Assembly: GCA_023362775.1 (NCBI GenBank) | Contig: JALMGJ010000004.1 | Coordinates: 36,968,929-37,032,928 of the forward strand | Direction of reading: 5' to 3' | Length of the DNA: 64,000 nt | Source of the DNA: Charina bottae | Lineage: Eukaryota; Chordata; Lepidosauria; Squamata; Charinaidae | Shown: positions 34,101-44,765 of the stretch, piece by piece | Layout: every line of letters begins with the position of its first letter | How positions within the stretch are numbered: position 1 is the first letter of the stretch | The notes under the pieces: generated by a model | What the model saw: only the letters and a program-made list of their open reading frames with translations | Databases searched by the model: none | What the model was told of the DNA's origin: nothing | Position numbers and translations under genes: made by a program

Positions 34101-37100
34101 CTGTATGATACTTTCCAAACTAAGACTTTTAACTGCTGTTAAGTACTGAGCCCCACAGACTTGCTTATGTGGCTAAGCCAACCTCTAAGGCAGAGCTTTC
34201 CAAACTGTGTGTCAGGACACGTTAGTGTGTCGGCTGCAGTGTCTGGGTGTGTTGGGCTGCTGCTGCCTCCGAGCCCTCCCAGGATTCCACGCAGGTCCTA
34301 GTGCCTGCCTTGTGCCTTGCTGCCTCCAAACCTGCTGTGATTCTGCGCAGGTCCTAGTGCCTGCCTTCTGCCTCCCAACCTGCCCTGCCAGGATTCTGTG
34401 CAGGTCCTAGTGCCTGCCTTGTGCCCTGCTGTAAGAGTGTGTCGCGAAATGATGCACATCTAAAAAGTGTGTCACCAACCTGAAAAGTTTGGAAAGCTCT
34501 GCTCTAAGGGTTAGGAGAATGGAATTAACTCTGCCTAACCAGGACAACAGCCTCGGGTTACGACCACTCATTCAGTGACCAAAGTTATGACGGTGCCAAA
34601 CAAGGGGGACCTACGACCGGTCCTTGAAGTTGCGGCTGTCACAGCGTCCCGCAGTCACATGATCACCATTTTCAACCTTCCCTGCAGGCTTCCCACAAGC
34701 AAAGTCAATGGGGAAGCCAGCAGAAGGTTGCAAGTCCCAGTAAGTTGCTCCCATTCCCGCCACTTTTTCTCCCGGGGAGCCCCCGGTGGCAGAGCAAGTA
34801 TGGGCCCTGGGCGAATGGGCAGCCACCTCCCTGGCCACAGTCGTGCTGCACTGCAGCACCCACCCACACTCGCAGAACTGCCCGCTTGCACTCACGCTGT
34901 GCCGCAACACTCATGCCACAGCTGATTGGCTGATGAAGGCTCTGTTTTCCTTCTATTTGTGATGTAATGACTTCCATATTTAATGTATAATACTAACCTA
35001 AGAGCTTGTTTGTAAGATTTAATTATTTTTTTCAATCATGGATGAAAATGCACCATACTTCTTTCAGGTCTGCATTAAAAACTTTAAAAAAATACTCTTT
35101 TTACAAGAAAAAAATTATTTTGTATTTGTGGTTTACATTTTATAAAAAGTAACTAAAATAAGTCATTAATGCACCTTATTTTACAGTATTTAATTCAGTG
35201 CTTTCTAGGGAAGCATGTAGATTTCAGTGCAAAGTCAGTAGAAGCATTGATTAATTCATATTGGAAAAAACATTAAACAAGGCTAAGAAATTGGTAGAGA
35301 TGAAGAGCATTCAAACATTTGTTTCTAACAATAAAGTTGGCATCTTATTATAAAACAAAAAGGAAATTGGAAGCCAATCCAGTAAATGCAAATTATACCT
35401 ATATTACTTTTAAATTAATGCATTTTAAATTAATGCATTAAATTAAAATTAAATTAAATTTAAATTTAATTTAATTTAATTTAATTAATTTAAATTTAAA
35501 TTAATGCATTTTAAATTAATGCACGCTAACATGTTAATATGTTGAGTCAATTAGACTAAAGTAACTGATGTCTTTCTATGCCTTTGAAACTATCAGACTT
35601 AAAAAGATTTGGAAATTAGATTTCATAGCATAACCATTAAGCGGTATGCTTAATGGTAAGCATTTTACCACTTTGTTCTGATTATTTTGTTATTTTAATC
35701 ATTTAAAATATATCTGGTTTTTCTTCAGATTACATATTTTTTTTCTTTTAATCAGTTAAAAAATAAAAAGAAACAAAAGACATAATGATTTCTGTATTCC
35801 GTGTTTGACATAAATGTGTCAAACTGTATTCTGTGTTTGACCAGGAGACCGAGAGTTCTAGTCCCCCCTTAGGCATGAAAGCCAGCTGGGTGACCTTGGG
35901 CCAATCACACACACTCAGCTCACAGGGTGGTTGTTGTGGGGAAAATAGGACGAGGAAGGAGTATTAGGTATGTTCCGTGCCTTGAGTTATTTATAAAAAT
36001 AATAGAGGCGGAATAAAAAAAAACTTTTAAAAAATGTTGCTGAACATATTTATTCTATTTTCCTAGAACTTTTCTATCTTTCCCATAAACTGGTGGATTT
36101 GTATCCAAATAATCCTGTAAGTTATATATTTATTTTTTAATAACACTGCTATAAATTAAAAGACTAACATTAATATGTACATAGTAAAATATATGATTTG
36201 ATTTGCCTAGGTGAGGATTTTAAAGCTGCTTCGTACAGAAACTCTGCAACACTCAAGAAAGTGTCCAGCATAAGCATTCCAGCTCAGACACAAATTTGTG
36301 TGAGAAGGCTGCAATAAATATAAATATTTGAATTTGATCAATCTGTCATGATGAGGGACAGATGTATTATAGTCATGGACGTGTATATTTGAATAATATT
36401 CTTTTTTGTAAAATAGGAAGGCACACAAGCCCTGGACACCTTGCCATGTGAAGAATTTCTGTGGAAGTGACCTTGCCATTAGATTGGCTATAGTCACGTA
36501 CCGCGAGATTTCTGATTCTGGGGCATGAGGGATTTGTCTCTGATACTTATTCTAGGCTCTGGAGCAGGAATTTGCTCCAGTCCATTGACGTATGAGACAT
36601 TGCACTTGCAGAGGGGGCAAGGTGATGACAAATTTTGGTTAGCTAATAAGATAGTGCAGATTTTTTCCCTAGAGGACGTGGTGCCATTGATAATAATAAT
36701 GCAGATAATGTAATAATGCAGTGCTGGGAAGATCAAGAAAAGAAAAGTGAAAATTGTCCTCTATGTTTTGTCTTTTATTCAAGCATGTAAAATAACAGTT
36801 ATGTTTCAAGGGCCTTTTATAATGTGAAAACGTTTGAGGCAAGACAGAATGGAAAGGTAGCATACAGTAGCCAGGATACTGGTGGAATATTAAGATTCTT
36901 ATTTAAACTAAAGTTACTGATAGTACCACTTTTTATGTAAAATAGAATCAGAACGAAAGAGAAGGAGTTACGTTTCTTACCATCATGCTGTCTTAAATAC
37001 CACAAGATACTTGTGATACTGTCAGAATCCATTCTGCTTTATGCTTTCCAAGCAAGAAAATGTCTTCTCAGCAACAAAATGTGGTGGATTCAGCACTGGG

Positions 37101-40100
37101 AAAATAAGGAATTGCCTCAACAGGAGCAAATTTTCAAGAAAGGCGTTACACAGGGAAAAAAATCACTGGCAACTATGTATTTGTTAGAGCAAGGCTATTA
37201 ATATAAACAGATAAAAACGTAAGATAATAATTTATTAAACTTGTATGCCGCCCAACTCTCAACAACTTTGGGTGGCTCACAACAATCAGAAATTACAATA
37301 AAATCAATAAAAGATGGCAAGTGCGATCAAGCAAGGGTCTCGCTCTCCCTCACCACAGGCCTGGGTTAAGAGCCAGATCTTCACGGCTCTTCTAAGCAAC
37401 AGCAGAGTGGGGGCCATCCAGACTTGTGGGGAACTGCCACAGAGAAGGCACGCTTCCAGGGTCCTTTGTCTAATTGAAGGAACCCGGAGCGTGCCAATTC
37501 TGCAAGATCGAATTGATGTTATGGGAGACAGGCAGTCCCTCGAGTAACCAGGCCCTATGCCATGTAGGACTTTATAGGTAACAACCAGCACTTTAAATCG
37601 CACCTGGAAGCAAACTGGCAGCCGTGCAGGTCATGCAGCAGATATGTCACATGGGCATACTGAGGCACATGTATTTATATATATCAATATATGTATATAA
37701 CAAAAATACATATTTTTGTTAAAAAATATGTAGTAAGAAATGAAAATGTTTCTAAGGTGCTTGCTTGTTTAAAATAGCAGTGCTCTAACAAATAAGACTG
37801 ATCTATAAACATTTGCATATATGCCTTTTTGATTAAAGATACACGCAGATGCCTTTGTGTTCATATAATGTATTATTAAATTCATGAACTTAACTTTTCT
37901 GATTTATATTAGTAATCTACTCTATGTTTAATGTAACTTAATTTTTATTTGGTTTTAGGTCTCTTGGTTTGCCGTAGGATGCTATTATCTCATGGTCGGC
38001 CATAAAAACGAACACGCCAGAAGATACCTCAGGTAAGTTTTACTTCTGGAGAGTTTCAAGCTAAGAAGTTCATTTGTCATTTCTTTAAAAAGAAATCTAT
38101 GTTTTGAAGAATAGCACTTTCATTAAAAATTTAATGATTTATCAAATACTTGTAATATTGCAAGTTTAACGAGCTCCTGTTTTTGAAGATTGGTTTTTCT
38201 ATTTCAGTAAAGCCACAACTCTCGAGAGGACATATGGGCCAGCGTGGATAGCCTATGGGCACTCCTTTGCGGTTGAGAGTGAGCATGATCAGGCTATGGC
38301 TGCATATTTCACCGCAGCCCAGCTGATGAAGGGGTATGTTACAATCCCAATTGCTAGGCAACGTGATGCAAGTTGATGGCAGCGTCTTAATGAGGGAACA
38401 TTAATATTTAAAGGAAAATGTACATATTAAAACAGCTGAGCATTTACACTAGGATACGTATTATGCTTGTCTGACTGAACTTTGCAATTGTATTTGATGA
38501 ACTGGTGAGTGGAATATATTTTTTGCTAAAGGGGATATGCCTTTATAATATGGTTCTGTGTCATGCTTGTTTTATGCTTTCATGAAAACATGAAAATTTT
38601 ATTTTGGTAGTTTTGTGTTCTAGCTGAAAACTATTATCTTTAAAGTAATATAAATGCATTTTTCTCCCTCTTATCTTAAACGTTTTCATTGTTTTTGCAG
38701 TTGCCATTTGCCAATGTTGTACATTGGACTAGAGTATGGATTGACTAACAATTCAAAATTAGCTGAACGCTTTTTCAGCCAAGCTTTAAGTATTGCACCT
38801 GAAGATCCTTTTGTTATGCATGAAGTTGGGGTGGTAGCATTTCAGAATGGAGAGTAAGTATTTTTTATCATTATGAACTGTTTGTATGCATGAAAGTATA
38901 CTGTGCCTCATGTTATACTGCATACTAGATTAAATCACAGAGCTACCATAGCAGCATTTATTTATTACTGCTATTACAATTATTAAACTTAATATTAAAA
39001 AAAAACAAAAATATGTACTGACAGAGAGCAATGACAGTTTCTTTTTCTTTCAGTGTCTATAAAAGTGATTTTTAAAACCTGAAAAATATTTCTCTACTTT
39101 AAGTAGTCAATAGATTATTCTTGTACTAAAAAAGTAAAATTATTTCACAGATTGCTGACTTTAGGAAAGCATATACATGTGTGGGCTTTTTTAAAAAAGA
39201 TACTTTTAATGCTGCATTTTTTAATTCACTTTCCCCCCCCCCCCCCGCCCCGAAGTATTTGAGCTCATAACATAATTACAAACAAGAGAGAGAAAATCAA
39301 AGACATAGTTATTTCGTATGCATTGAATATATCATCACAGTGAACAGTTTTGGTGCTTCAGACATGGTCATGTTTAATGTATCAGTGCTTCTTATACATT
39401 TGTTACTTTGAGAAATAGAAACTGGTCTTCATCAACCATAACCTTTCCAGAAGTTTCCCAGGGCAATGATACAAACAAAGGAATAAGAAAGTCTATTAGC
39501 ATTTTGGATGAAGAACAACCATTATTGAAAAAGTTTGGTTTACCCTGTCCTATCCATATTTTCAAATTATGTGTTAGTTTATCCATTATAGCAGTACCCA
39601 CACATATTTTTATTCAAATGTGGATGGAGGGATCTTATGTTGACTTCAACATCTTGGTCTCCCTTCATGCTCCTAATTAAAAAATAGCCTAATTAAGTCT
39701 GTGATTATTAAGTTTTCACCAGTGCCTTGGAATATGGACAATGATAGAATGGATTAAGATCTAATTATTTCTGATAAAGTGTAAGTAATTGAGCCACAGT
39801 ATGCTCTGTCGACAAGATAAAATATCCTTTCATTTACAATTTTTTTTAAAAATTGAAAAGACTTAAACATCAATAATTAAGTGCTTTATTTTCTTTTAGC
39901 TGGAAAACTTCAGAAAAGTGGTTTCTTGATGCACTAGAAAAGATCAAAGCTATTGGAAGTGAGGTATTTAGTTATATATACATTTAAATTCTTGCTAATA
40001 TTGTTGGCTACAAGCCAGTACTGTTCTAAAATATAAGTGTAGAAGATCTCTGGGCCCCCAATCTATTCAGCTGATGAAGACCTCAGAATGCATGCACATG

Positions 40101-43100
40101 GTCTTGTAAGTATCATTGTGTCAATCCAATTAGGGCTTCATAGGTGATAACCAGCACCTTGAATTGGACCTGGAAGCCTATAGGCAGCCAATGCAACTAC
40201 CAGAGAACGAATATGCTACCAAACCTACTTCTTCCTGTTAGTAATCAAGTCTCTACATTTAGGGCCAATTGCAGCTTCCAAGTCCTTTTCAAGGGTAGCC
40301 CTATGTAGAATATGTTGTGTGAGGTGATGAGGGGATGAATCACAATCAGATGGGCTTTCTACACCAGAAACCTCTACAATTTGCATACCCATCAAAGCTG
40401 GGCAAAGGCCCCTGGTCACGTCCTCCACCTGCTGCTTGAGCAGCAACCATTGCATCCAAGAGGACCCCCAATTTAGAGATCTGCAGTCCTGTCCAGAGCT
40501 AAACTAGGCAGCCATATCAAGACAGATATATCACCTACAAATAGCAACTCCATTATGCTGAGAGGTACTCTGAGCTTGTCACGATCTATCTAGTTCTTCA
40601 TGGCCTCCAGACACATAGGTTAGAATCTCCACAGCATCTCTGGCCTAGCCAAGGAGTGGTGATGTACAATTGAATATCAGCAACATATTGATGATACCTT
40701 ACCCAAAACCAACAACTGAATTCCTACAGCAGTTTTCCTCATCCGTATTACAGTATAGAACTGGCATAGCTGCAGATCCCAATATTTGTGCAAGTAGGCA
40801 CAATCATGGTCACTATAACTTATTAATTTGCTGTTTAATTTTTTGTTAGCCAGTATTGTCTTTTATTCATAAGTCTTTTCCCAGATAATCATATGCCCAA
40901 AGGAACTGCCTAATGTTGCATATTAAACCACTCAATAAATCTGACCGGAGCTTTATAAGCTGCTCAAAAAAATAAAGGGAACACTGAAATAAGACATCCT
41001 AGATCTGAATGAATGAAATATTCGTATTAATTACTTTGTTCATTACATAGTTGAATGTGCTGACAACAAAATCACACAAAAAGCAATGGAAATCAAATGT
41101 AAGCAACCCCTGGAGGTCTGGATGTGGAGTTACACTCAAAAATTAAAGTGGAAAAGAACACTACAGGCTGATCCAACGTTGATGTAATGTCCTTAAAACA
41201 AGTCAAAATGAGGCTCAGTAGTGTGTGTGGCCTCCACGTGCCTGTATGACCTCCCTACAACGCCTGGGCATGCTCCTGATGAGGTGGCGGATGGTCTCCT
41301 GAGGGATCTCCTCCCACACCTGGACTAAAGCATCCCCCAACTCCTGGACAGTCTGTGGTGCAACGTGGCGTTGGTGGATGGAGTGAGACATGATGTCCCA
41401 GATGTGCTCAATTGGATTCAGGTCTGGGGAACGGGCGGGCCAGTCCATAGCATCAATGCCTTTGTCTTGCAGGAACTGCTGGCACACTCCAGCCACATGA
41501 GGTCTAGCATTGTCTTGCATTAGGAGGAACCCAGGGCCAACCGCACCAGCATATGGTCTCACAAGGGGTCTGAGGATCTCATCTCGGTACCTAATGGCAG
41601 TCAGGCTACCTCTGGCGAACACATGGAGGGCTGTGCGGCCCCCTAAAGAAATGCCACCCCACACCATTACTGACCCACTGCCAAACCGGTCATGCTGGAG
41701 GATGTTGCAGGCAGCAGAACGTTCTCCACGGCGTCTCCAGACCCTGTCACATCTGTCACATGTGCTCAGTGTGAACCTGCTTTCATCTGTGAAGAGCACA
41801 GGGCGCCAGTGGCGAAGTTGCCAATCTTGGTGTTCTCTGGCAAATGCCAAACGTCCTGCACGGTGTTGGGCTGTAAGCACAACCCCCACCTGTGGACGTC
41901 GGGCCCTCATACCACCCTCATGGAGTCTGTTTCTGACCGTTTGAGCAGCCACACGCACATTTGTGGCCCACTGGAGGTCATTTTGCAGGGCTCTGGCAGT
42001 GCTCCTCCTGTCCCTCCTTGCACAAAGGCGGAGGTAGCGGTCCTGCTGCTGGGTTGTTGCCCTCCTACGGCCTCCTCCACGTCTCCTGATGTACTGACCT
42101 GTCTCCTGGTAGCGCCTCCATGCTCTGGACACTACGCTGACAGACACAGCAAACCTTCTTGCCACAGCTCGCATTGATGTGCCATCCTGGATGAGCTGCA
42201 CTACCTGAGCCACTGGTGTGGGTTGTAGACTCCGTCTCATGCTACCACTAGAGTGGAAGCACCGCCAGCATTCAAAAGTGACCAAACCATCAGCCAGAAA
42301 GCATAGGAACTGAGAAGTGGTCTGTGGTCACCACCTGCAGATCCACTCCTTTATTGGGGCTGTCTTGCTAACTGCCTATGCTTTCCGCCTGTTGTCTATT
42401 GCATGTGCACAACAGCATGTGAAATTGATTGTCAATCAGTGTTGCTACCTAAGTGGACAGTTTGATTTCACAGAAGTGTGATTGACTTGGACTTACATTG
42501 TGTTGTTTCAGTGTTCCCTTTATTTTTTTGAGCAGTGTATATAGTTGGCAATATAAAATGGGGAGGTTATTGCCATTCAGTGGGGAAAATGCTCATTGAC
42601 AAACCCAAAATATTCTGGCTCCTATTATACATTTTTGAGAAATAATTTATAATGAATCCTTATATATTTATAATGCAGTATGTAGTTTGTCGTTTTAAAA
42701 GGGTTTAAATGGCATTAAATCTAATACCATATGAAGATTTACTTATATGCACATGCATACTCTCTGACATACTATAAGAATATTAGTTAACTTATGTCAG
42801 GGGGGCCTTTCCTCAGAATATGTCTTTATATGATGTTCTTTTCGCTACAGGTGACAGTAGATAAGTGGGAACCTTTACTGAATAACTTGGGACATGTGTG
42901 CAGAAAGCTGAAGTAAGTATGTGCATGTGGGGATTGAAGGGGGAGAAACTTTTTAATTGGTAGTTATTATTTTAAGTTTCTCTATTTGTGTAAGTCCCAA
43001 TTCTATAAGCTTATGAAAACCTTAGCACCGTAGGTAGACTGGGAAAAAACATCCCAGAAGGCAAGGCAAACTCTTCTTGTATTATGAGAGCTGGTGTGCT

Positions 43101-44765
43101 ATAATGGCGAAAGTGTTGGACTAGGACTGGGGAGACCCATTTCTGTATTCCCTCAGCCATAGAAACTCAGTCGTTCTCTCACAGCCCAGGCAGCCCAGCT
43201 ACTTCTTGTGGGGAAAAATTTAGAAGATGGAATGCTGTGTTTTTGTTGTTGTTCAGTCGTTTAGTCGTGTCCGACTCTTCGTGACCTCATGGACCATAGC
43301 ACGCCAGGCCTTCCTGTCCTCCACTGTCTCTCTGAGTTTGCTCAAAGTCATGTTCGTTACATCGGTGATGCTATCTAACCATCTCATCCTCTGCCGTCCC
43401 CTTCTCCTTTTGCCTTCGGTCTTTCCCAGCATCAGTTCCTGGAGGAATGTGGGATATAAATCTAATAAAGAAATATCATAGAGTCTTGCTAATTATATAT
43501 TATATTGTAATAATTTGTCAAATGCATTATTTATTTTAAAAGGAAATATGAAGAAGCTCTTGAATACCATCGTCAAGCTCTGGTATTGATTCCTCAAAAT
43601 GCTTCCACTTATTCTGCAATTGGATACATACATAGTCTGATGGGAAACTTTGAAAGTGCAATTGATTATTTTCATACAGTATGTGTGTATTTTATTCAGT
43701 ATATGTATATATATTTGTTCAAGCAAAAATGTGCAGTAAAGAATCACAACTTCAAAATACAGGATAACAAAATGTTCATGATTGTAGCCACTCCCTTATG
43801 GGTTTCCCTTCCCCCATCGACATTATATTAACATTCTATTTTTATTCAACATGCTGTCTTAGTTCAGCTGTGTTGTTTCGGTGGGAGGAATGAATCCTCA
43901 CTTAGGGTGTTTTCTAAAAGCCTGTGGTCTATTGCAAATCATGTGAAGGGTTCTTCAGAATATGCTGATGCCCACCCCCCACCCCTATATGTTGATGCCA
44001 TTTTGGCTACAAAGGGCCAGGATTTAGAGAATTAAATCTGTCTAACACAGAAATACTTGAAACGGGATTTTCTGTTGGGTTTGTTTATTTATTTATCCTT
44101 TTGAAACAGGCCCTTGGTCTTAGGAGGGATGATACATTTTCAGTTACTATGCTTGGACATTGCATAGAAATGTATATTGGAGATTCTGAAGCCTATATTG
44201 GTAAGTTGTCATTTTAGTACTGTTCCTCATGTTTTTTCATATCATCCCACACTGGCTGTAGTAGTTAACTGAAAGGGATATATATGGTAGGCAGCTATTT
44301 GCCATGATGAATGGTTGACCAAGCTTACTAATAATAATAAAAATGAAAACATATACGATTTCTTCACATAAGATTATCAGTAGTGAATAGTATCTCCTCA
44401 GAGTCCACAACATGGGACAAAAAAGGATAATCTTAACAGTGAAAGACATCTCGAGACAGGTCTTAATTATGTGAGAGAATTAACCTAAGCAATTTCTTTT
44501 AGGAACTGCAATTAAGGATAAACTCAGATGCTATGACTTTGATGTGCATACTATGAAGACATTAAAGAACATCATCTCACCTACATGGGGGGCATTGGAA
44601 TTTGATATAGAAAGGCAAACTACAGAAGAAAGCAATATGGCATTGGAAGCACCTCATCAGAGAAAGACTACAGAAGCACCTCCTCCACTAGATGAAACTT
44701 TTGAAATTGAAATGAATGAAAGTGACATGATGTTAGAAACATCCATGTCAGACCATAGTACATGA
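21811..44765 (+). CDS. CDC16: cell division cycle 16, anaphase-promoting complex subunit 6
   Basis: Eighteen coding exons: 21811-21858, 22789-22843, 24379-24476, 26828-26866, 27440-27580, 28221-28380, 29185-29279, 29534-29667, 30559-30638, 36067-36116, 37959-38032, 38208-38333, 38701-38853, 39900-39963, 42851-42912, 43543-43678, 44110-44200 and 44503-44765. They sum to 1,869 bases, 622 aa, against about 620 in human. APC6/CDC16 is a TPR-superhelix subunit of the APC/C ubiquitin ligase that targets cyclin B and securin for degradation; it dimerises and holds CDC26. The start [13 protein letters not shown] and the end [15 protein letters not shown] match vertebrate CDC16, and TPR helices run through the middle and C-terminal part. 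The region before the last 20 residues differs most. The exon 6 donor (GTTTGG) is weak. Introns carry two Tc1 elements, a BovB and several MITEs, but no exon is broken. Confidence 0.97.
22254..22277. repeat. (TATG)n microsatellite
   Basis: About six TATG units in CDC16 intron 1. The sequence after it (GTGCCTTCAAGTGAG...GCCTGGACAAGTCCCTGCAG) shares the GCCTGGACAAGTCCCTGCAG block with the repeat at 1391-1610. Confidence 0.8.
22490..22740 (+). mobile_element. second tRNA-derived SINE family, decayed copy
   Basis: It shares the head GGTGTAGGGATTAA, the CTCTCAGGGTTGTTG body and the GATATGAATATAATAAAT tail with the copies at 20935 and 43090. It lies in CDC16 intron 1, just upstream of exon 2. Confidence 0.5.
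22997..24037. mobile_element. pogo/Tigger-like MITE with internal inverted repeats
   Basis: The ends CAGATAGTCCTCTCTTACC and GTTAATTGAGGACTACCTG resemble the CAGGTAGTC termini of the copy at 2247, with a TA on each side. The interior is built from several direct and inverted copies of a roughly 100-base unit (GAGATTGGAGAG...AAGTAAGCTGTT...GCAATGCGATTGC). It lies in CDC16 intron 2. The long open frames within it are repeat artefacts. Confidence 0.65.
24560..26158 (+). mobile_element. Tc1 transposon, apparently full length
   Basis: The 1,599-bp element has TA duplications at 24558-24559 and 26159-26160. Inverted repeats of 199 bp (24560-24758 and 25960-26158) differ at only two positions by eye. 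Ends read CAGTGGGGCAAAAAAGTATT. It encloses an uninterrupted 340-aa transposase. The whole element sits in CDC16 intron 3, its left end 83 bases after exon 3, in sense orientation. Confidence 0.96.
24921..25943 (+). CDS. Tc1 transposase (DD34E)
   Basis: The 340-aa cut-and-paste transposase is full length for the family. N-terminal paired-like helix-turn-helix: residues about 8-50 ([20 protein letters not shown]) and a second around 65-115, with an AT-hook-like SGAPRKIS between. The DDE catalytic residues are Asp153 (IWSDETKVE), Asp244 (FQHDNDPKH) and Glu279 ([11 protein letters not shown]). Asp244 and Glu279 are separated by 34 residues, the Tc1 signature. No stop or frameshift is present. 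With near-identical TIRs this copy may be active or only recently dead. Similar elements are abundant in ray-finned fish and lamprey genomes, which makes lateral transfer a possibility. Confidence 0.95.
   Translation: MVKTKELSKDTRNKIVDLHQAGKTESAIGKQLGVKKSTVGAIIRKWKTYKTTDNLPRSGAPRKISPRGVKMITRTVSKNPRTTRGDLVNDLQRAGTNVTKATISNTLRRQGLRSCSARRVPLLKPVHVRARLKFAREHLDDPEEDWENVIWSDETKVELFGRNTTRRVWRRENAELHPKNTIPTVKHGGGNIMLWGCFSAKGPGRLFCVQERMNGAMYREILSANLLPSARALKMKRGWVFQHDNDPKHTARATKEWLRKKHFKVLEWPSQSPDLNPIENLWRELKVRVAQRQPQNITALEEICMEESANIPATVCANLVKTYRKRLTSVIADKGYITKY
27854..28075. mobile_element. hAT-type MITE, copy 2
   Basis: The 222-bp element has ends CAGTGCTTTCTAAA and GTTTGAAAAGCTGTG and the 8-bp target duplication TTGTAGAG at 27846-27853 and 28076-28083. 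The GC-rich interior includes GACACAC motifs near both ends, as in the copies at 10801 and 34191. It lies in the 640-base CDC16 intron 5. Confidence 0.85.
31560..31899 (-). mobile_element. older RTE-like LINE, 3' piece
   Basis: The sequence before the BovB insertion is the distal part of a reverse-oriented LINE whose proximal part resumes at 33325. Motifs such as TGTTCCCACTGCATTCAACTT fit a degraded RTE-type reading frame. The assignment rests mainly on the frame at 33679-33870. Confidence 0.4.
31911..33313 (-). mobile_element. BovB (RTE) LINE, 5'-truncated, reverse orientation
   Basis: The reverse strand encodes the BovB reverse transcriptase C-terminal two thirds and 3' UTR, ending with AGAGTCGGACACGACT and an ACAACAACAAAA tail at 31911. 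The 11-bp target duplication ATCATTGGCAT lies at 31900-31910 and 33314-33324. The flanking older LINE is continuous once the BovB is removed. BovB is known to have moved between reptiles, ruminants and other lineages by horizontal transfer. It lies in CDC16 intron 9. Confidence 0.93.
32053..33310 (-). pseudogene. BovB reverse transcriptase, broken
   Basis: Three overlapping pieces cover the RT palm to connection region. 33310-32813 holds [21 protein letters not shown], the F.DYAKAFD catalytic Asp block and [12 protein letters not shown]. An in-frame TGA at about 32813 interrupts the usual GV.QGC block (a CGA to TGA change would explain it). 32800-32468 holds [11 protein letters not shown] and the YADDT catalytic box (about 32678-32689). 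A frameshift at a T homopolymer near 32575 leads into 32568-32053 with [11 protein letters not shown], the FLGSKI block and the C-terminal [13 protein letters not shown]. The endonuclease domain is absent because of 5' truncation. Confidence 0.9.
33325..33881 (-). mobile_element. older RTE-like LINE, RT piece
   Basis: The reverse strand at 33870-33679 reads [24 protein letters not shown] and then the [13 protein letters not shown] block, a typical reverse transcriptase finger region of RTE-like LINEs and distinct from BovB. It is the host of the nested BovB. Confidence 0.6.
33882..34910. mobile_element. pogo/Tigger-like MITE, composite copy
   Basis: The left end CAGGTAGTCCTCAACTT matches the termini at 2247 and 22997. 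The body shares the GACCATTCGTTCAG and GAAGTTACGA blocks with other copies, and 34650-34800 matches 2700-2800 in reverse orientation (CTTCCCACAAGCAAAGT). It is interrupted by a hAT MITE at 34191-34501. The right end is uncertain. It lies in CDC16 intron 9, directly beyond the LINE nest. Confidence 0.55.
34191..34501. mobile_element. hAT-type MITE, copy 3
   Basis: The 311-bp element has ends CAGAGCTTTCCAAACTG and AGTTTGGAAAGCTCTG, and target duplication CTCTAAGG at 34183-34190 and 34502-34509. It is the sister of the copy at 10801 and is nested in the pogo-like MITE. Confidence 0.9.
35409..35523. repeat. AT-only palindromic tract with direct repeats
   Basis: About 115 bases nearly free of G and C. 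The block AAATTAATGCATTTTAAATT runs at both ends (from 35412 and 35498), and the centre is TTAAATTTAA-type palindromes. It could extrude a cruciform. It lies in CDC16 intron 9. Confidence 0.7.
35840..36030 (+). mobile_element. tRNA-derived SINE, forward, truncated head
   Basis: It starts within the tRNA head (CCAGGAGACCGAGAGTTCTA) and runs through GCCAGCTGGGTGACCTTGGG to the tail TTGAGTTATTTATAAAAATA. It ends 40 bases before CDC16 exon 10 (36067), so it lies close to the branch-point region. Confidence 0.7.
37230..37650 (-). mobile_element. L2-clade LINE 3' end, antisense
   Basis: The reverse strand carries the C-terminal end of an L2-type reverse transcriptase frame, with [19 protein letters not shown] and [13 protein letters not shown] blocks, followed by the L2 3' UTR (GTATGCCGCCCAACTCTCAA region). 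Decayed. It lies in CDC16 intron 10. Confidence 0.7.
40120..40870 (-). mobile_element. CR1/L2-like LINE fragment, antisense
   Basis: Motifs such as GATAACCAGCACCTTGAATT and GACCTGGAAGCC are typical antisense CR1/L2 coding sequence in amniotes. It is highly decayed. It lies in CDC16 intron 14, upstream of the second Tc1. Confidence 0.55.
40958..42537 (-). mobile_element. second Tc1 transposon, short TIRs
   Basis: The 1,580-bp element has TA at both ends (40956-40957 and 42538-42539). Terminal repeats of about 30 bp share CTGCTCAAAAAAATAAAGGG and AACACTGAAA; the outer two bases of the left end differ. It encodes a transposase on the reverse strand and is thus antisense in CDC16 intron 14. It is not closely related to the Tc1 at 24560. 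Confidence 0.94.
41215..42285 (-). CDS. Tc1-like transposase (DD34E), second family
   Basis: Open frame of 356 aa without stops. The real start is probably the Met at residue 16 ([10 protein letters not shown]), giving 341 aa, the usual size. N-terminal helix-turn-helix at about residues 24-60 ([20 protein letters not shown]), followed by a basic GGGRRRA segment. Catalytic residues, numbered from the first Met, are Asp167 (LFTDESRFT), Asp258 (LMQDNARPH) and Glu293 ([11 protein letters not shown]). Asp258 and Glu293 are 34 residues apart. An [12 protein letters not shown] block is intact. The open frame suggests the insertion is not old. Confidence 0.93.
   Translation of the reverse strand: MVTFECWRCFHSSGSMRRSLQPTPVAQVVQLIQDGTSMRAVARRFAVSVSVVSRAWRRYQETGQYIRRRGGGRRRATTQQQDRYLRLCARRDRRSTARALQNDLQWATNVRVAAQTVRNRLHEGGMRARRPQVGVVLTAQHRAGRLAFAREHQDWQLRHWRPVLFTDESRFTLSTCDRCDRVWRRRGERSAACNILQHDRFGSGSVMVWGGISLGGRTALHVFARGSLTAIRYRDEILRPLVRPYAGAVGPGFLLMQDNARPHVAGVCQQFLQDKGIDAMDWPARSPDLNPIEHIWDIMSHSIHQRHVAPQTVQELGDALVQVWEEIPQETIRHLIRSMPRRCREVIQARGGHTHY
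43090..43480 (+). mobile_element. tRNA-derived SINE split by a BovB 3' tail
   Basis: 43090-43239 and 43435-43480 are the two parts of a SINE like that at 20935 (GTGTTGGACTAGGACTGGGGA head, GGGATATAAATCTAATAAAG tail). Between them lies the BovB fragment. It lies in CDC16 intron 15, about 60 bases before exon 16. Confidence 0.6.
43240..43434 (-). mobile_element. BovB 3' tail fragment
   Basis: About 195 bases nearly identical to the 3' part of the BovB at 31911 (GTTGTTCAGTCGTTTAGTCG to the CTTTCCCAGCATCAG block), same orientation. A strongly 5'-truncated insertion without coding capacity. Confidence 0.9.

Noticed and set aside
41510..42177. Forward frames of 144 and 161 codons
   Set aside because: Shadows of the second Tc1 transposase.
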